Under the pieces are notes generated by a model, which was not told the DNA's origin, did no database searches, and saw only the letters and a program-made list of their open reading frames with translations. This document shows, piece after piece, positions 1 through 8,810 of a stretch of DNA of 64,000 bases (position 1 is the first letter of the stretch; every line of letters begins with the position of its first letter). Source of the DNA: Pirellulales bacterium (GTDB lineage: Bacteria; Planctomycetota; Planctomycetia; Pirellulales; Thermoguttaceae). The position numbers and the translations under genes were made by a program. The stretch lies in contig JAFGRD010000051.1 of NCBI GenBank assembly GCA_016935315.1, positions 1-64,000 on the forward strand, given 5' to 3'.

Positions 1-2
1 GC

Positions 3-146
3 GATGCCGCCGCGTCGGCCCAGGTGTCGCCCGAGCCGCCGGGCAAGGCATCCGCGTCGACGTGCAAGATGTGTCCGTCGGGCGGGGCTTCCGCCGCCGG
101 GGTTGCCGACGGTCCGGTCCAACTAAGACATTGGATGAACAAATAA
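3..146 (+). CDS. C-terminal tail of a protein entering from the left edge
   Basis: An open frame runs from the window edge to a TAA stop. It encodes about 47 residues rich in Ala, Ser, Gly and Pro, with a CKMC cysteine pair and the ending RHWMNK. Third codon positions are mostly G or C, as in the neighbouring genes, and this favours a real coding tail. No domain can be named from so short a piece. The start lies outside the window. An alternative is that it is a chance open frame in GC-rich sequence. Confidence 0.35.
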   Translation, partial: DAAASAQVSPEPPGKASASTCKMCPSGGASAAGVADGPVQLRHWMNK

Positions 147-280
147 CTCCGGATTGAATCGTGGCGGGCCAACGCCTGTCCGACCCGGCCGGAAGGAAGT
201 CTGGCCGCAATATGCCCCACTGCCCCAAGGAATGTCAACGGGGTGTCAGGGGATTTCCGCGTATTGGCCCTGTACATCTA

Positions 281-307
281 GTGACATCCGGCCTAATGGC
301 ATATAAT
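281..307 (+). promoter_or_regulatory. Candidate promoter upstream of the zinc-ribbon/hydrolase fusion gene
   Basis: A perfect TATAAT box lies at 302-307, preceded by GTGACA at 281-286 with a short 15-base spacer. It would give a leader of about 200 bases before the start at 509. The -10 is convincing and the -35 is weak. The rest of the gene-free stretch 147-508 holds only this site and a dispersed repeat at 394-490. Confidence 0.35.
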
Positions 308-393
308 GGGGGATCGGTAGAGGGGGTCTGGAGGACGAATCCGAGAGGTGAGGGCTGTTCCAGAAACGCGGCGCATCGGCCGAACGGTGGCTG

Positions 394-490
394 AAGCGAC
401 TTGTCGCTGAGTTCGCAGCAGCCCAGCAAGAATTCAGATTGTCGCGACGCCAAGACGGTCCCAAGTCTGAAGTCTTGCGACTTCAGCGAC
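394..490 (+). repeat. Dispersed intergenic repeat, family C, copy 1
   Basis: This stretch shares three blocks with 63458-63523 in the same order: GCGACTTGTCGCTGA, CAAGAATTCAG and AAGTCTGA. The spacing between blocks differs by insertions. Both copies lie upstream of a plus-strand gene. Because this copy covers most of an upstream extension of the next reading frame, it supports the internal start at 509 for that gene. Confidence 0.4.
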
Positions 491-508
491 CATCCACGCG
501 AAATACCC

Positions 509-3500
509 ATGAGCATCGACGTTCGTTGCAGCGGCTGTTCCGCGCGTTACAAGGCGGCCGAGAAGCTGGCCGGCAAGCGGTTGAAGTGTCAGAAGTGCGG
601 GGCGGTCGTCGAGATTCCGGCCTTGGCCGACGAGCTGGAGATCCTCGACGACGGCGAGCCGGACGCGTTTGCCGCGAAGCGACGGAAAGGCCCCTCGCCG
701 GCATCGACGCCCGCGTTGTCGCCACCCGGCTCGCCGGCCGGGTCGCTCGACGATTTCCTGGAGCAGGAACTCAGCGCCGGCAAGGCGCTGCCGATTGCCC
801 AGGCCGTGCCCGAAGCCAAGCCCACCGTGGCCGCGAAACCGCTGCCGGTGGCCGCGATCCCGGAGGCGCCGGTTCGCCCGCGCCGGGCTCGCGACTCGTA
901 TCCCAATCCCGACAGTCCGGCGGTGACCGTCTGCACGACGATCGGAATGGTCCTCGCGCTGGGCCTCTTCGGCCTGGGGCTTGTAGGCACGATCATGAGC
1001 GGCGAGTACGGCTGGCACACGTTGCTCGGTCTGATTTTCGCAAGCGGCGGTTGCCTGATGATCGTCGCAGTCTTCATCGGCCTGGGGTTGGCGTTCAGCG
1101 AGAGCACAGGCTGTGGACTGGCCGCGATGTTTGTTCCGTTTTTCTGGCACTATTTCGTGTTGTCTCGTTGGCGCGTGGCCGGCAGCGCGTTTCTCTTGTG
1201 GTTGACTGGTCTCGGGTTGCAGATTGCACCGGTCCTGATTGTCCTGATGATCGCAGGCCACCTGGGGGTCCAAGGGCGGCGGGCTGCCGAAAGACAAGCC
1301 GTGCAATCGGCCAATGTACCGCCGCCGCCAAGCGTCTTTCCCGGCTCGTCCGCGCCGCGGGCCGGGCCGTCCGTGTCGAAGCCGCGCGTCGAGACGGCCC
1401 GGCGGTTCATGGTCGACTTCATTCCCCAGCCGCGGTATCCCGAACTCGGCGAGGCGGAGCCCTTGGAGCCGGGCGTCGAGTTCCGCGAGGTCCGACTGGG
1501 CGTGCCGCCGACGCAGCCCGGCTGCGCCGACACGCTCTACGTCTACACGCCGTCGGGCAGGCAGCGCCCCGAGTCGGTCGGCTGTGTGTTGATTGCCGCC
1601 GCCGGCGGGACTTCTTTTTCCGGGGCCCGGCTGCAGGTCGGCGACCGCGACGAGCACATCCCCTACGTGAGACAGGGCCTCGTCGTGGTGGCCTACGAGG
1701 TCGACGGAGCACTGCCCGAAGGCCGCGAGCCCACGCCCGAGGAAATGCGGCAAGCCTACCGGGCGTTCTCCGAGGCCTGTGCCGGGCTGGTCAATGCCCG
1801 CAACGCGGTCGAGTTCGCCACGACCCGTCTGCCGGAGATCGATCCCGACCACATCTACACGGCCGGCCACAGTTCGGCGGGCACGCTGGCGTTGCTGTAT
1901 GCGGCGCACGGCAGCCGGGTGAAGGGCTGCCTGGCCTACGCCCCGGTGGGCGACGTTCCGAAGAACCTCGGCCCGGACCTGGCCGCGCTGGGCAAGCTGC
2001 TGCCGGACAGCGACGATTTCTTTAAGCGATGCTCGCCGCACCTGCACGCCACGCGAATCACCTGCCCCGTGTTCTTGTTCTATGCCAGCGACGACCCCGT
2101 CGTGCCGCCGAAGCAGCAGGTCGATTTCGCCAGCCATCTGCGGTTCGCGTGGGAGAACGCCCCGCGAGACCGGCTGACGGTTCACGTGGCTTCCAGCGGC
2201 GGGCACTACGACGGCATGATTGCCGAGGGCATTCCGAAGGGGATTGAGTGGCTGTTCGACGAGAAGTCGGGCAGCAAGCCGCCGCCGGTGGCCCGACCGC
2301 CGCGGCAATGGGCCTACGAGCCCGACGCCGCGCCGCCGCCGAACGAGAAGGTCGGCAATCGGGCCGTGCAGTTGCAGGTCGAAATCGGCGACGTGGCCCG
2401 CATCCTGTTCTCCTCGCCCGAGGCGGCCCGGACCGTGGCCATCGGCAAAACCTTTCCCGACGGGCACTGGCTGGACCATTACGACCTGGAAACCCGCAAA
2501 CGCCTCGGGCGGATCGAGCTGCCCGACAAGTCGCTGCTGGCCGACGTCAGCCCGGACGGCACGCAGGCCCTGCTGCTGGCCGCCGGGCGGGCCGAAGTCT
2601 GGTCGCTCGACGACGGCGATCGGGTGACCGATTGGCGCTTCGCACCCGAAGCAGACCGCGGCCCTGGCTGGGGATGCCTGATCGGCCCGCAGCGCGTTGC
2701 CACGCTCGACGGGCAGAAGCGTCTGGTCGTCTGGTCACTGCCCGATTGCCAAGAGGTCTACTCGGTCGACGGGGTGAGCTGCGCCGCGCCCAGCCCCGGG
2801 CGGAAGTACCTGGCGGTGTTCACACCCAAGGACAAGCACCACTGGCCGGGCAAGCTGATCGACGCGGCCGACGGTCAGCTCCGCGGAAGTCTGGCCGAGT
2901 TAGGACAGCGGATGACCGTGGCCCGCTGCGCCTTCAACCGGGACGGGTCGCGACTTGCCGCCGTCGACAGCCGCAACGTGGTCGTGTGGGAGCTACGCAA
3001 AGGCGAAGCCGTCGCGATGTTCGAAGACCTTGGCCATCTGTGGTCCGAGCAGATGTGGTTTCTCAGATCGCAGTACGTGTTGGTCGACGGCCATCTGCTG
3101 GACACGGGGCGCAAGGAGGAAGTCTGGAGCTACCAGTTGGGTTCCGACAGGTGGGGTTGGAAAGAGAACAAGGTGGTCGGCAGCCCGGACGGCCGGGTCT
3201 GGCTGGCGGCTTCCGCCTCGGCCAAGGAGCTGCCTTACCTGGCGCCGATCAGGATTCCCGGCGACGAGGAAACCCTGGCGCTCGCCAACCAGGCGGGCCG
3301 TCCGGGGGCGCAACCGCGGAACTCGCAGATCACCTACGCGATGCTTTTCGATGGGCAGCCAATCCCCGCGGCGGTCACGGCGACGCCCCGCGGCCACGGC
3401 CGCAGCCCCGCCTCGGGTTTCCCGGGCGGCCGCTCGCCGTCCGCCGGCCGACCCTCGCCGCTGGCCGGCACCAGTGTGCAGCCCCTCTCGCCGATAGCTT

Positions 3501-4387
3501 CTGGGGGCTATCCGGCCGTTGCCGGAGGGCTGACGTATGCCGACACGAGCCGCCAGTACACGCGTGACGCACACGTCGAACTGATCGTCGGCGACGCCGC
3601 GAAGCTGCAGGAGCGGTTGCGATGGTTTCCCGGGGCGAAACGTCCGGTGATCGGGCTGCGCTGGGCCTTCGGCGTGCCCTGGCTGGGCAGCACGGCGCCG
3701 CCGAGGATCCAATCGCCGGAAGACCTGGTCGGCCTGGTTGGGGCGGCCGGCCCGGGCCTCGGCGCCGCGCTGCAGCAGCGGATCGGCGACGGCAAGTTCG
3801 GCAAGTGGCCCTTTCCCGAAGACGCCCGTTTCGCCCAAGTCGCGTTCCTGGGCGTCGGCCGCCAGGACGATTTGATCGAAGAGGCGCAACGCCAAGGACT
3901 GCACGCGCTGGTGGCCGTCAGTCTGTCGTCTCGGGCGGTCGGACTGACCGGTCGGAGCGAAACGATAATGCGGGCGCGGCTGTTCGACGTGGCCGGCAAG
4001 CAGGCCCTCTGGACCTCCAAATCGCTCAACAGCAGCGAGGTCTTCAAGGCCCAGCTGGCCGGGGACAATCTGGTCGGCGCGCTGGTCCGGGAGGTCCTTG
4101 CCCAGATCGACGACAACTTTGCGCTGAAGCCGATGCCGTCGATGCAGGCGTTGCACGTGCAACGCCGCGTGACGAGTCTTGCCGAGAATCTCTCCCGCAC
4201 CGATCAGGACGCGATGCTACCGGTACTGGCCGAGCTGCGCTACTACCAGGCGGAGCAACTGCTCTCAGCCGCGGACGCCACGCGGCTGTACGATCAGATC
4301 CTCGACGAAGGCCAAGGCCGTCTGCTGGCCACTGGCGACGAAGACCAACGTCGGGCCGTTCTGGAAGCGTGGCTCGCCCGGCCGTAG
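509..4387 (+). CDS. Zinc ribbon / membrane / alpha-beta hydrolase / beta-propeller fusion protein
   Basis: This is a 1292-residue protein. The N-terminus has a zinc ribbon (C7, C10, C27, C30) of a kind common in planctomycete membrane proteins. An Ala/Pro linker follows, then about four hydrophobic segments between residues 139 and 254. Residues ~300-590 look like a dienelactone- or prolyl-oligopeptidase-type hydrolase. Its nucleophile elbow is GHSSAG with S455, the acid is in FYASDDPVVP and the histidine is in SSGGHYDG. Residues ~620-900 contain WD-like beta-propeller segments with repeated VWSL and VVWEL strands. The C-terminal ~350 residues are unrecognised. I chose the start at 509 because the ribbon begins there and upstream codons lie in a repeat. 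It is probably membrane-anchored with an external hydrolase. The substrate is unknown. Confidence 0.85.
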   Translation: MSIDVRCSGCSARYKAAEKLAGKRLKCQKCGAVVEIPALADELEILDDGEPDAFAAKRRKGPSPASTPALSPPGSPAGSLDDFLEQELSAGKALPIAQAVPEAKPTVAAKPLPVAAIPEAPVRPRRARDSYPNPDSPAVTVCTTIGMVLALGLFGLGLVGTIMSGEYGWHTLLGLIFASGGCLMIVAVFIGLGLAFSESTGCGLAAMFVPFFWHYFVLSRWRVAGSAFLLWLTGLGLQIAPVLIVLMIAGHLGVQGRRAAERQAVQSANVPPPPSVFPGSSAPRAGPSVSKPRVETARRFMVDFIPQPRYPELGEAEPLEPGVEFREVRLGVPPTQPGCADTLYVYTPSGRQRPESVGCVLIAAAGGTSFSGARLQVGDRDEHIPYVRQGLVVVAYEVDGALPEGREPTPEEMRQAYRAFSEACAGLVNARNAVEFATTRLPEIDPDHIYTAGHSSAGTLALLYAAHGSRVKGCLAYAPVGDVPKNLGPDLAALGKLLPDSDDFFKRCSPHLHATRITCPVFLFYASDDPVVPPKQQVDFASHLRFAWENAPRDRLTVHVASSGGHYDGMIAEGIPKGIEWLFDEKSGSKPPPVARPPRQWAYEPDAAPPPNEKVGNRAVQLQVEIGDVARILFSSPEAARTVAIGKTFPDGHWLDHYDLETRKRLGRIELPDKSLLADVSPDGTQALLLAAGRAEVWSLDDGDRVTDWRFAPEADRGPGWGCLIGPQRVATLDGQKRLVVWSLPDCQEVYSVDGVSCAAPSPGRKYLAVFTPKDKHHWPGKLIDAADGQLRGSLAELGQRMTVARCAFNRDGSRLAAVDSRNVVVWELRKGEAVAMFEDLGHLWSEQMWFLRSQYVLVDGHLLDTGRKEEVWSYQLGSDRWGWKENKVVGSPDGRVWLAASASAKELPYLAPIRIPGDEETLALANQAGRPGAQPRNSQITYAMLFDGQPIPAAVTATPRGHGRSPASGFPGGRSPSAGRPSPLAGTSVQPLSPIASGGYPAVAGGLTYADTSRQYTRDAHVELIVGDAAKLQERLRWFPGAKRPVIGLRWAFGVPWLGSTAPPRIQSPEDLVGLVGAAGPGLGAALQQRIGDGKFGKWPFPEDARFAQVAFLGVGRQDDLIEEAQRQGLHALVAVSLSSRAVGLTGRSETIMRARLFDVAGKQALWTSKSLNSSEVFKAQLAGDNLVGALVREVLAQIDDNFALKPMPSMQALHVQRRVTSLAENLSRTDQDAMLPVLAELRYYQAEQLLSAADATRLYDQILDEGQGRLLATGDEDQRRAVLEAWLARP

Positions 4388-4683
4388 CCGGTATTTGCGG
4401 CCGGCCCGCGCATTCCTCGCGGCCGGTGCCGCCCCTGCGACCGGAACCCTGCCGCCTATTCGCTCTCTGCGTTACAGGCGGATTCTATTGCCGCGGACGA
4501 ACTTTCTCAGACTCGGCAAGCCGAATCACCGATGCTGCTCGTGGGGATGTGTGCAATGGGGTTGCGCGTTTCGGGGAATCACCCACCGCCTTGGAACTGC
4601 TTCCCGACCGGCGGCGGCCTTGAAGATTTGCCGAATCGCACCAACCGGTTTTGGCTATGGCAGAACGGTCCGCGGAGGGTGCG

Positions 4684-6162
4684 ATGTCGAGCTTAGGCAA
4701 TATTCTGCTGGACAAGGAGATTCTGCTCGAGAGCGGCACCAACGAGCTCGAGTTGCTGGTCTTCAACGTGTCCGACTACACCTTCGGCATCAACGTGGCC
4801 AAGGTCCGCGAGGTTCTCCCCACGGCCGAGATCACCGCCCTGCCGCGCGCCCATCACTCGATCCGCGGCGTCTTCAGGCTCCGCGACAACGTGATCCCCG
4901 TTGTGTCGCTGCTGAAACACCTGGGCATTCAGTCGCAGGGAGAGCACGCCGAGTCGAACATGATCCTGACCGATTTCAACCAGCAGCAGACGGCCTTCCT
5001 GGTCGACGACGTGGAGCGGATCCACCGGCTGAGCTGGGAGAACATCCTCTCTGTGCCGGGGCTGACGGCGCTGTCGCACACGCCGGTGACCGCCTTGGCC
5101 CGGTGCGACGATCGACTGATCGTGATGCTCGACTTCGAGATGATCCTCGACGAGGTCACGGAGCAGTACTTCCGTACCGACTTCGTCGACAACCCCCTGG
5201 GGCTGCCGCGAGAGGAGCTCAGGCTGCTGCTGGCCGAAGATTCCCCCACGGTTCGCGAGGCGATCGGCAACACGCTGCGGGCAAGCGGCTACACGCGGTT
5301 GCAGTTCTTCGAGAACGGCGCCGAAGCGTGGGAGTGGATGGAGCGGACGCTGGGCGAGACCGGGCGGGTCGAAGACGTCGGCGATCTGGTTATCTCCGAC
5401 GTCGAAATGCCCCAGGTCGACGGATTCCACCTCACCAAGCGAATCAAGGGCCACGCCCAACTGAAGCGACTGCCCGTCTTGCTCTACTCCTCGATCGTCA
5501 CGCCCGACAACCGCAAGAAAGGAAACTCCGTGGGGGCCGACGCCCAGGTCTCCAAACCGGAGTTGGCCGAAGTGGTGCGCCTGGCCGACGAGCTGATCTC
5601 GACCGCGCAGCGGGAGAATCGCGCGGCGGCGTTGCGCGAGGTCACCAGCGAAATAGCCCCCCAGGCCCAAGCCGCGCCGGCGGCGCCCCGACCGTGTCCC
5701 CTGCCCGCCGACGAGCCGATCGAGACCGAGGAACCGGGCGGCGAAGCCGTGCAGCAACGTCCCGAGCCGCAAGGCGATGTGCCTTGCCCCCGAGGCATTG
5801 ACCCGAGGTTGTGGCACACTTTTCAGCACGAGCTGATCGGCCGCGCCGCCGACTTGCGCGGGCAGCTTGATCGATGGCGGGCCGGTGATCGCAGCGAAGA
5901 GCGTCTTCGGGTGGTCGCGCGGATTCTGCACACGATCAAATCGGCCTCGATGGTGGTTCCGCTGGACCCGGTCACGCGCTGCACGCACCTGGTCGAGAGC
6001 CGGATGGAAGCAGCCCGCAACGACCTGGACCGCTGGCCCGAGCAAGTCCTGGACCGCTACCTTGGCTGGCTCGACACGTTGCTGGCCCCGCCCGACGACG
6101 TCGAAACGGCGCTGGCCTTCAGCCGCCAGCTTGAGGCCGAATTGGCGCAGTCGACGCGATAG
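4684..6162 (+). CDS. CheV-like chemotaxis protein: CheW, receiver and HPt-like domains
   Basis: This 492-residue cytoplasmic signalling protein has a CheW domain at about residues 15-165, starting ELELLVFNVSDYTFGINV. A receiver domain follows at ~175-310, with LLLAEDSP at its acidic pocket and phosphoacceptor D239 in ISDVEMPQVDG. After an Ala/Pro linker, residues ~380-490 form a helical domain with LHTIKSASM, which reads as a histidine phosphotransfer motif around H416. CheV normally ends after the receiver, so the third domain is extra. The start at 4684 follows GGAGG seven bases upstream, and longer frames lack such a site. No che genes are adjacent. It would couple receptors to a kinase and exchange phosphate. 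The HPt call is weaker than the other two. Confidence 0.85.
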   Translation: MSSLGNILLDKEILLESGTNELELLVFNVSDYTFGINVAKVREVLPTAEITALPRAHHSIRGVFRLRDNVIPVVSLLKHLGIQSQGEHAESNMILTDFNQQQTAFLVDDVERIHRLSWENILSVPGLTALSHTPVTALARCDDRLIVMLDFEMILDEVTEQYFRTDFVDNPLGLPREELRLLLAEDSPTVREAIGNTLRASGYTRLQFFENGAEAWEWMERTLGETGRVEDVGDLVISDVEMPQVDGFHLTKRIKGHAQLKRLPVLLYSSIVTPDNRKKGNSVGADAQVSKPELAEVVRLADELISTAQRENRAAALREVTSEIAPQAQAAPAAPRPCPLPADEPIETEEPGGEAVQQRPEPQGDVPCPRGIDPRLWHTFQHELIGRAADLRGQLDRWRAGDRSEERLRVVARILHTIKSASMVVPLDPVTRCTHLVESRMEAARNDLDRWPEQVLDRYLGWLDTLLAPPDDVETALAFSRQLEAELAQSTR

Positions 6163-6384
6163 GTCCCTGCCGGTCCTTCCCGGGGTGCCTTTGCCTCGGC
6201 CGCCCTCTGCGCGACTCTGTCAACGGGCGATCCGACGAGCCAGATCGTGCGGCCGCGGTCAGGCCACTTCACAGGGGGGGCGCTTGCCAAGACCTGCCAC
6301 CTTCACACCGGCCGGGTGGAGTGGTAAACTTATAGGTTCATCTCAACAGACGGGAAACACTTTCAGAGACAGGAGACCCGCACT

Positions 6385-6483
6385 ATGGCAAAACCTGGAC
6401 GAGTGCTCAAGAAGGCCAATCACGGCAAGCGACCGGCCAACTGCAAGGCCCGCAAGGCCAAACGCCGCTTGGTGCGGACTTGA
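6385..6483 (+). CDS. Very small basic protein, 32 residues
   Basis: This short frame runs ATG to TGA and encodes 32 residues starting MAKPGRVLKKANHGKRP and ending AKRRLVRT. About 13 residues are Lys or Arg and there are no acidic residues. AGGAG lies about ten bases upstream. From memory, nearly identical small proteins occur in other planctomycetes, usually unnamed, but I could not check this. Size and charge recall tiny ribosomal proteins such as bTHX, which would place it on the ribosome or another nucleic acid. This is only an analogy. It stands 51 bases before the FabZ-like gene and may share a transcript with it. Confidence 0.7.
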   Translation: MAKPGRVLKKANHGKRPANCKARKAKRRLVRT

Positions 6484-6534
6484 TCCCGGTGGGGCTACGA
6501 AGCAGGTAACCCTCGATTCGGCAAGGAGTTAGGT

Positions 6535-7047
6535 GTGGTGAAGAAGCCGCTGATCCTCGATTTCTCCGAATACGACCTCGACGACGTGATCGCCGACACC
6601 GAGCAGATCCGTCGCCACAACTCCCAGCGCTTCGAGATGGAGCAGCTCACCGCGATCTGCTACGAAGATCGCCAGCGGAACATCGTTGTTGGGTACAAGG
6701 ATCTGGGGCCGGACGAGTTCTGGGCCCGGGGCCACATGCCGGGTATGCCCCTAATGCCGGGGGTAATCATGTGCGAGGCCGCGGCACAGTTGGCCAGCTA
6801 CTACAGCCAGAAGCACAAGCTGATGGAAGGGCTGATCGGCTTCGGCGGTTTGGAGAAGGTCCGTTTCCGCGGCGTGGTGCGGCCCGGCGAGCGGTTCGTC
6901 ATCGTCAATCGCCTGCTGAAGCTCCGCCGCACCATCATGACCTGCGAATTCCAGTGCTTCGTCAGCAGGAACCTCGTCTGCGAAGGTATCCTCAAAGGGA
7001 TCGCGCTGCCGGTCGATCAACTCACCGACGAGCAGGCCGACCCCTAG
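6535..7047 (+). CDS. FabZ-like 3-hydroxyacyl-ACP dehydratase
   Basis: This 170-residue protein has the single hot-dog fold of FabZ/FabA-type dehydratases, which remove water from 3-hydroxyacyl-ACP in fatty acid elongation. The signature GHMPGMPLMPGVIMCEAAAQ is visible, with catalytic H67 and E81. Canonical FabZ is about 145 residues, so this one has an extended N-terminus (VIADTEQIRRHNSQRF). That makes it a relative, not certainly the housekeeping enzyme. The start is GTG at 6535, or the adjacent GTG at 6538, behind AAGGAG. A rhomboid gene follows after 12 bases, so the two are probably co-transcribed. Confidence 0.85.
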   Translation: MVKKPLILDFSEYDLDDVIADTEQIRRHNSQRFEMEQLTAICYEDRQRNIVVGYKDLGPDEFWARGHMPGMPLMPGVIMCEAAAQLASYYSQKHKLMEGLIGFGGLEKVRFRGVVRPGERFVIVNRLLKLRRTIMTCEFQCFVSRNLVCEGILKGIALPVDQLTDEQADP

Positions 7048-7059
7048 GCCGGTGGCCCG

Positions 7060-7869
7060 ATGTTGTTCCCCTTCCACGACGACAACCCCACCGAGCGCAC
7101 GCCGGTTGTCACCTACGCCCTGATCGCGCTGAACGCGCTGGCGTTTTTGTGGATGCAGCGGTTGCCGCCTTCCCAGCGGCAAATCCTCGCCTATCAGCGC
7201 GGCTTCGTGCCGGCGCGGATCGCTTCCCTGGTTCGCCACCGGCCGATCCAGATCGAGATCCGCCAGGCCGTCCCCCACCCGCTGCACGGCTTTCCCGTCG
7301 TCCGAAAACGCGCCGTGCAGCTCGAGCCGGTGCCGCGCCAAGTCTTCGCCTCGCTGTTTACCTGCATGTTTCTGCACGGCGGCTGGCTCCACTTGATCGG
7401 CAACATGTGGTTCCTCTGGGTCTTCGGCAACAACGTGGAGGACCGGCTGGGGCCGGTGCCGTTTGCCATCCTCTATCTGACCGGAGGCCTGCTGGCCAGC
7501 ACCAGCCATTGGATCGTCGGCCCCGGCAGCATGACGCCGGTGATCGGCGCCAGCGGCGCGGTGGCGACCGTGCTGGGGGCCTACGCCGTTACCTGGCCCT
7601 GGGCCCGCGTCCATACGCTGGTCTTTCTGTTCGTCTTCATCACGATCATCGACCTGCCCGCCCTGTTCGTCCTCGGTCTCTGGTTCGTCTACCAGTTGCT
7701 GGCCGGCCAGGACGCCTTGCAGCAGCAGGCGGCCGGGGGTGTTGCCTGGTGGGCCCATGTCGGCGGCTTCGTGGCCGGATTCCTGCTGATGCCGCTGTTC
7801 AGCGCCGTCGTGGGCGCCGGGCCGCCGACCACGCACCACAAACCGCCGACCGACGACGAGCTCTGGTAG
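7060..7869 (+). CDS. Rhomboid family intramembrane serine protease
   Basis: This 269-residue polytopic membrane protein belongs to the rhomboid family, which cuts substrates within the membrane using a Ser-His pair. The family motifs are in order: HGGWLHLIGNMWFLW (H111, N115), GASGA with nucleophile S165, and AHVGGFVAGF with H233. A loop of about 60 residues rich in basic and aromatic residues lies between the first helix and the HGG motif, as in many planctomycete and cyanobacterial rhomboids. The short soluble tail after the last helix has no domain. All catalytic residues are present, so it should be active. Substrate unknown. Confidence 0.93.
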   Translation: MLFPFHDDNPTERTPVVTYALIALNALAFLWMQRLPPSQRQILAYQRGFVPARIASLVRHRPIQIEIRQAVPHPLHGFPVVRKRAVQLEPVPRQVFASLFTCMFLHGGWLHLIGNMWFLWVFGNNVEDRLGPVPFAILYLTGGLLASTSHWIVGPGSMTPVIGASGAVATVLGAYAVTWPWARVHTLVFLFVFITIIDLPALFVLGLWFVYQLLAGQDALQQQAAGGVAWWAHVGGFVAGFLLMPLFSAVVGAGPPTTHHKPPTDDELW

Positions 7870-7927
7870 CCGGCCGCCATCGCCACGTTCCAACAGCTCC
7901 ACCGACACACCGGAAGGCCGACCGCCG

Positions 7928-8572
7928 ATGGGCCGACGCGCGTTACGAAGAAATGATCCTTCGCTCGATCTGTCGGGCAACCTCAGAACGTTCGACCAGT
8001 TGCCCTGTCCGTGCAGTGCCGAGAGCCTGTTCGGCCGCATGGCTCCGTTGGAGGTCGAGGTGGGCACGGGCAAGGGGCTCTTTCTCAGGACGGCGGCCGC
8101 CGAGCGGCCGGACACCGATTTTCTGGGCGTCGAGGTGGCTGAGAAATACGCACGATTCGCCGCGGCCGCGCTGGCGAAGCGACAGATCAAGAACGCCGTG
8201 GTCGTGGTGGGCGACGCGCCGCGGCTGTTCGCCGAGCTGCTGCCCGACGAGTCCTTGGCGGCGGTACACGTCTACTTCCCCGATCCGTGGTGGAAGAAAC
8301 GCCACAAAAAGCGCCGCGTGATGCGGCCCTCGTTCGCCGCCGACCTCCAACGCACTTTGCGCGCCGGCGGCGCGCTGCACTTCTGGACCGACGTGGAGGA
8401 GTACTTCCGCGCGTCGCTGGCGCTGTTGGCCGAACACACCACACTGCTCGGGCCGTTCGACGTGCCCGAAGCCCCCGCCGAGCACGACCTGGCCTATCGC
8501 ACCCATTTCGAGCGCCGCACGCGTCTGCACGGCGAGCCGGTTTACCGGGCAGAATATCGCAAGCCCGGGTAA
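7928..8572 (+). CDS. trmB: tRNA (guanine-N7)-methyltransferase TrmB
   Basis: This 214-residue SAM-dependent methyltransferase should make 7-methylguanosine at tRNA position 46. The SAM loop is LEVEVGTGKGLFL near residue 42, followed by the acidic strand end FLGVEV. The TrmB-specific signature VYFPDPWWKKRHKKRR spans residues 115-130. Length fits the family (about 210-240). The conserved C-terminal pattern FERRTRLHGEPVYRAEY is also typical. It lies 58 bases after the rhomboid gene on the same strand. Confidence 0.95.
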   Translation: MGRRALRRNDPSLDLSGNLRTFDQLPCPCSAESLFGRMAPLEVEVGTGKGLFLRTAAAERPDTDFLGVEVAEKYARFAAAALAKRQIKNAVVVVGDAPRLFAELLPDESLAAVHVYFPDPWWKKRHKKRRVMRPSFAADLQRTLRAGGALHFWTDVEEYFRASLALLAEHTTLLGPFDVPEAPAEHDLAYRTHFERRTRLHGEPVYRAEYRKPG

Positions 8573-8810
8573 CCATCCGAAGCGTGCCTTCCGGCCGATT
8601 TGGCGGCTCCGATCGGCAGAAACCGCCGCGGGCCGCTCATCGGCGCCGGCGGCCCGAACGGCTCTGGCCGGAAGGTCTTGCCGGCGCAACGCCTTGCCGA
8701 AAAAGGACTTTCGGACGGAAGTCTTGTCCCGCATCGCCCGGCACCGCGTTGCGGCGCGGCATTTGCTCCCCCGCGGCCCTCGACACGTCTACCCATAAGG
8801 AGTGCTATCG

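Noticed and set aside
434-2479. Long minus-strand open frame opposite the hydrolase fusion gene
   Set aside because: Residue content is Arg/Gly/His-rich with no domain, and the plus-strand frame contains clear motifs. High GC makes long antisense frames common.
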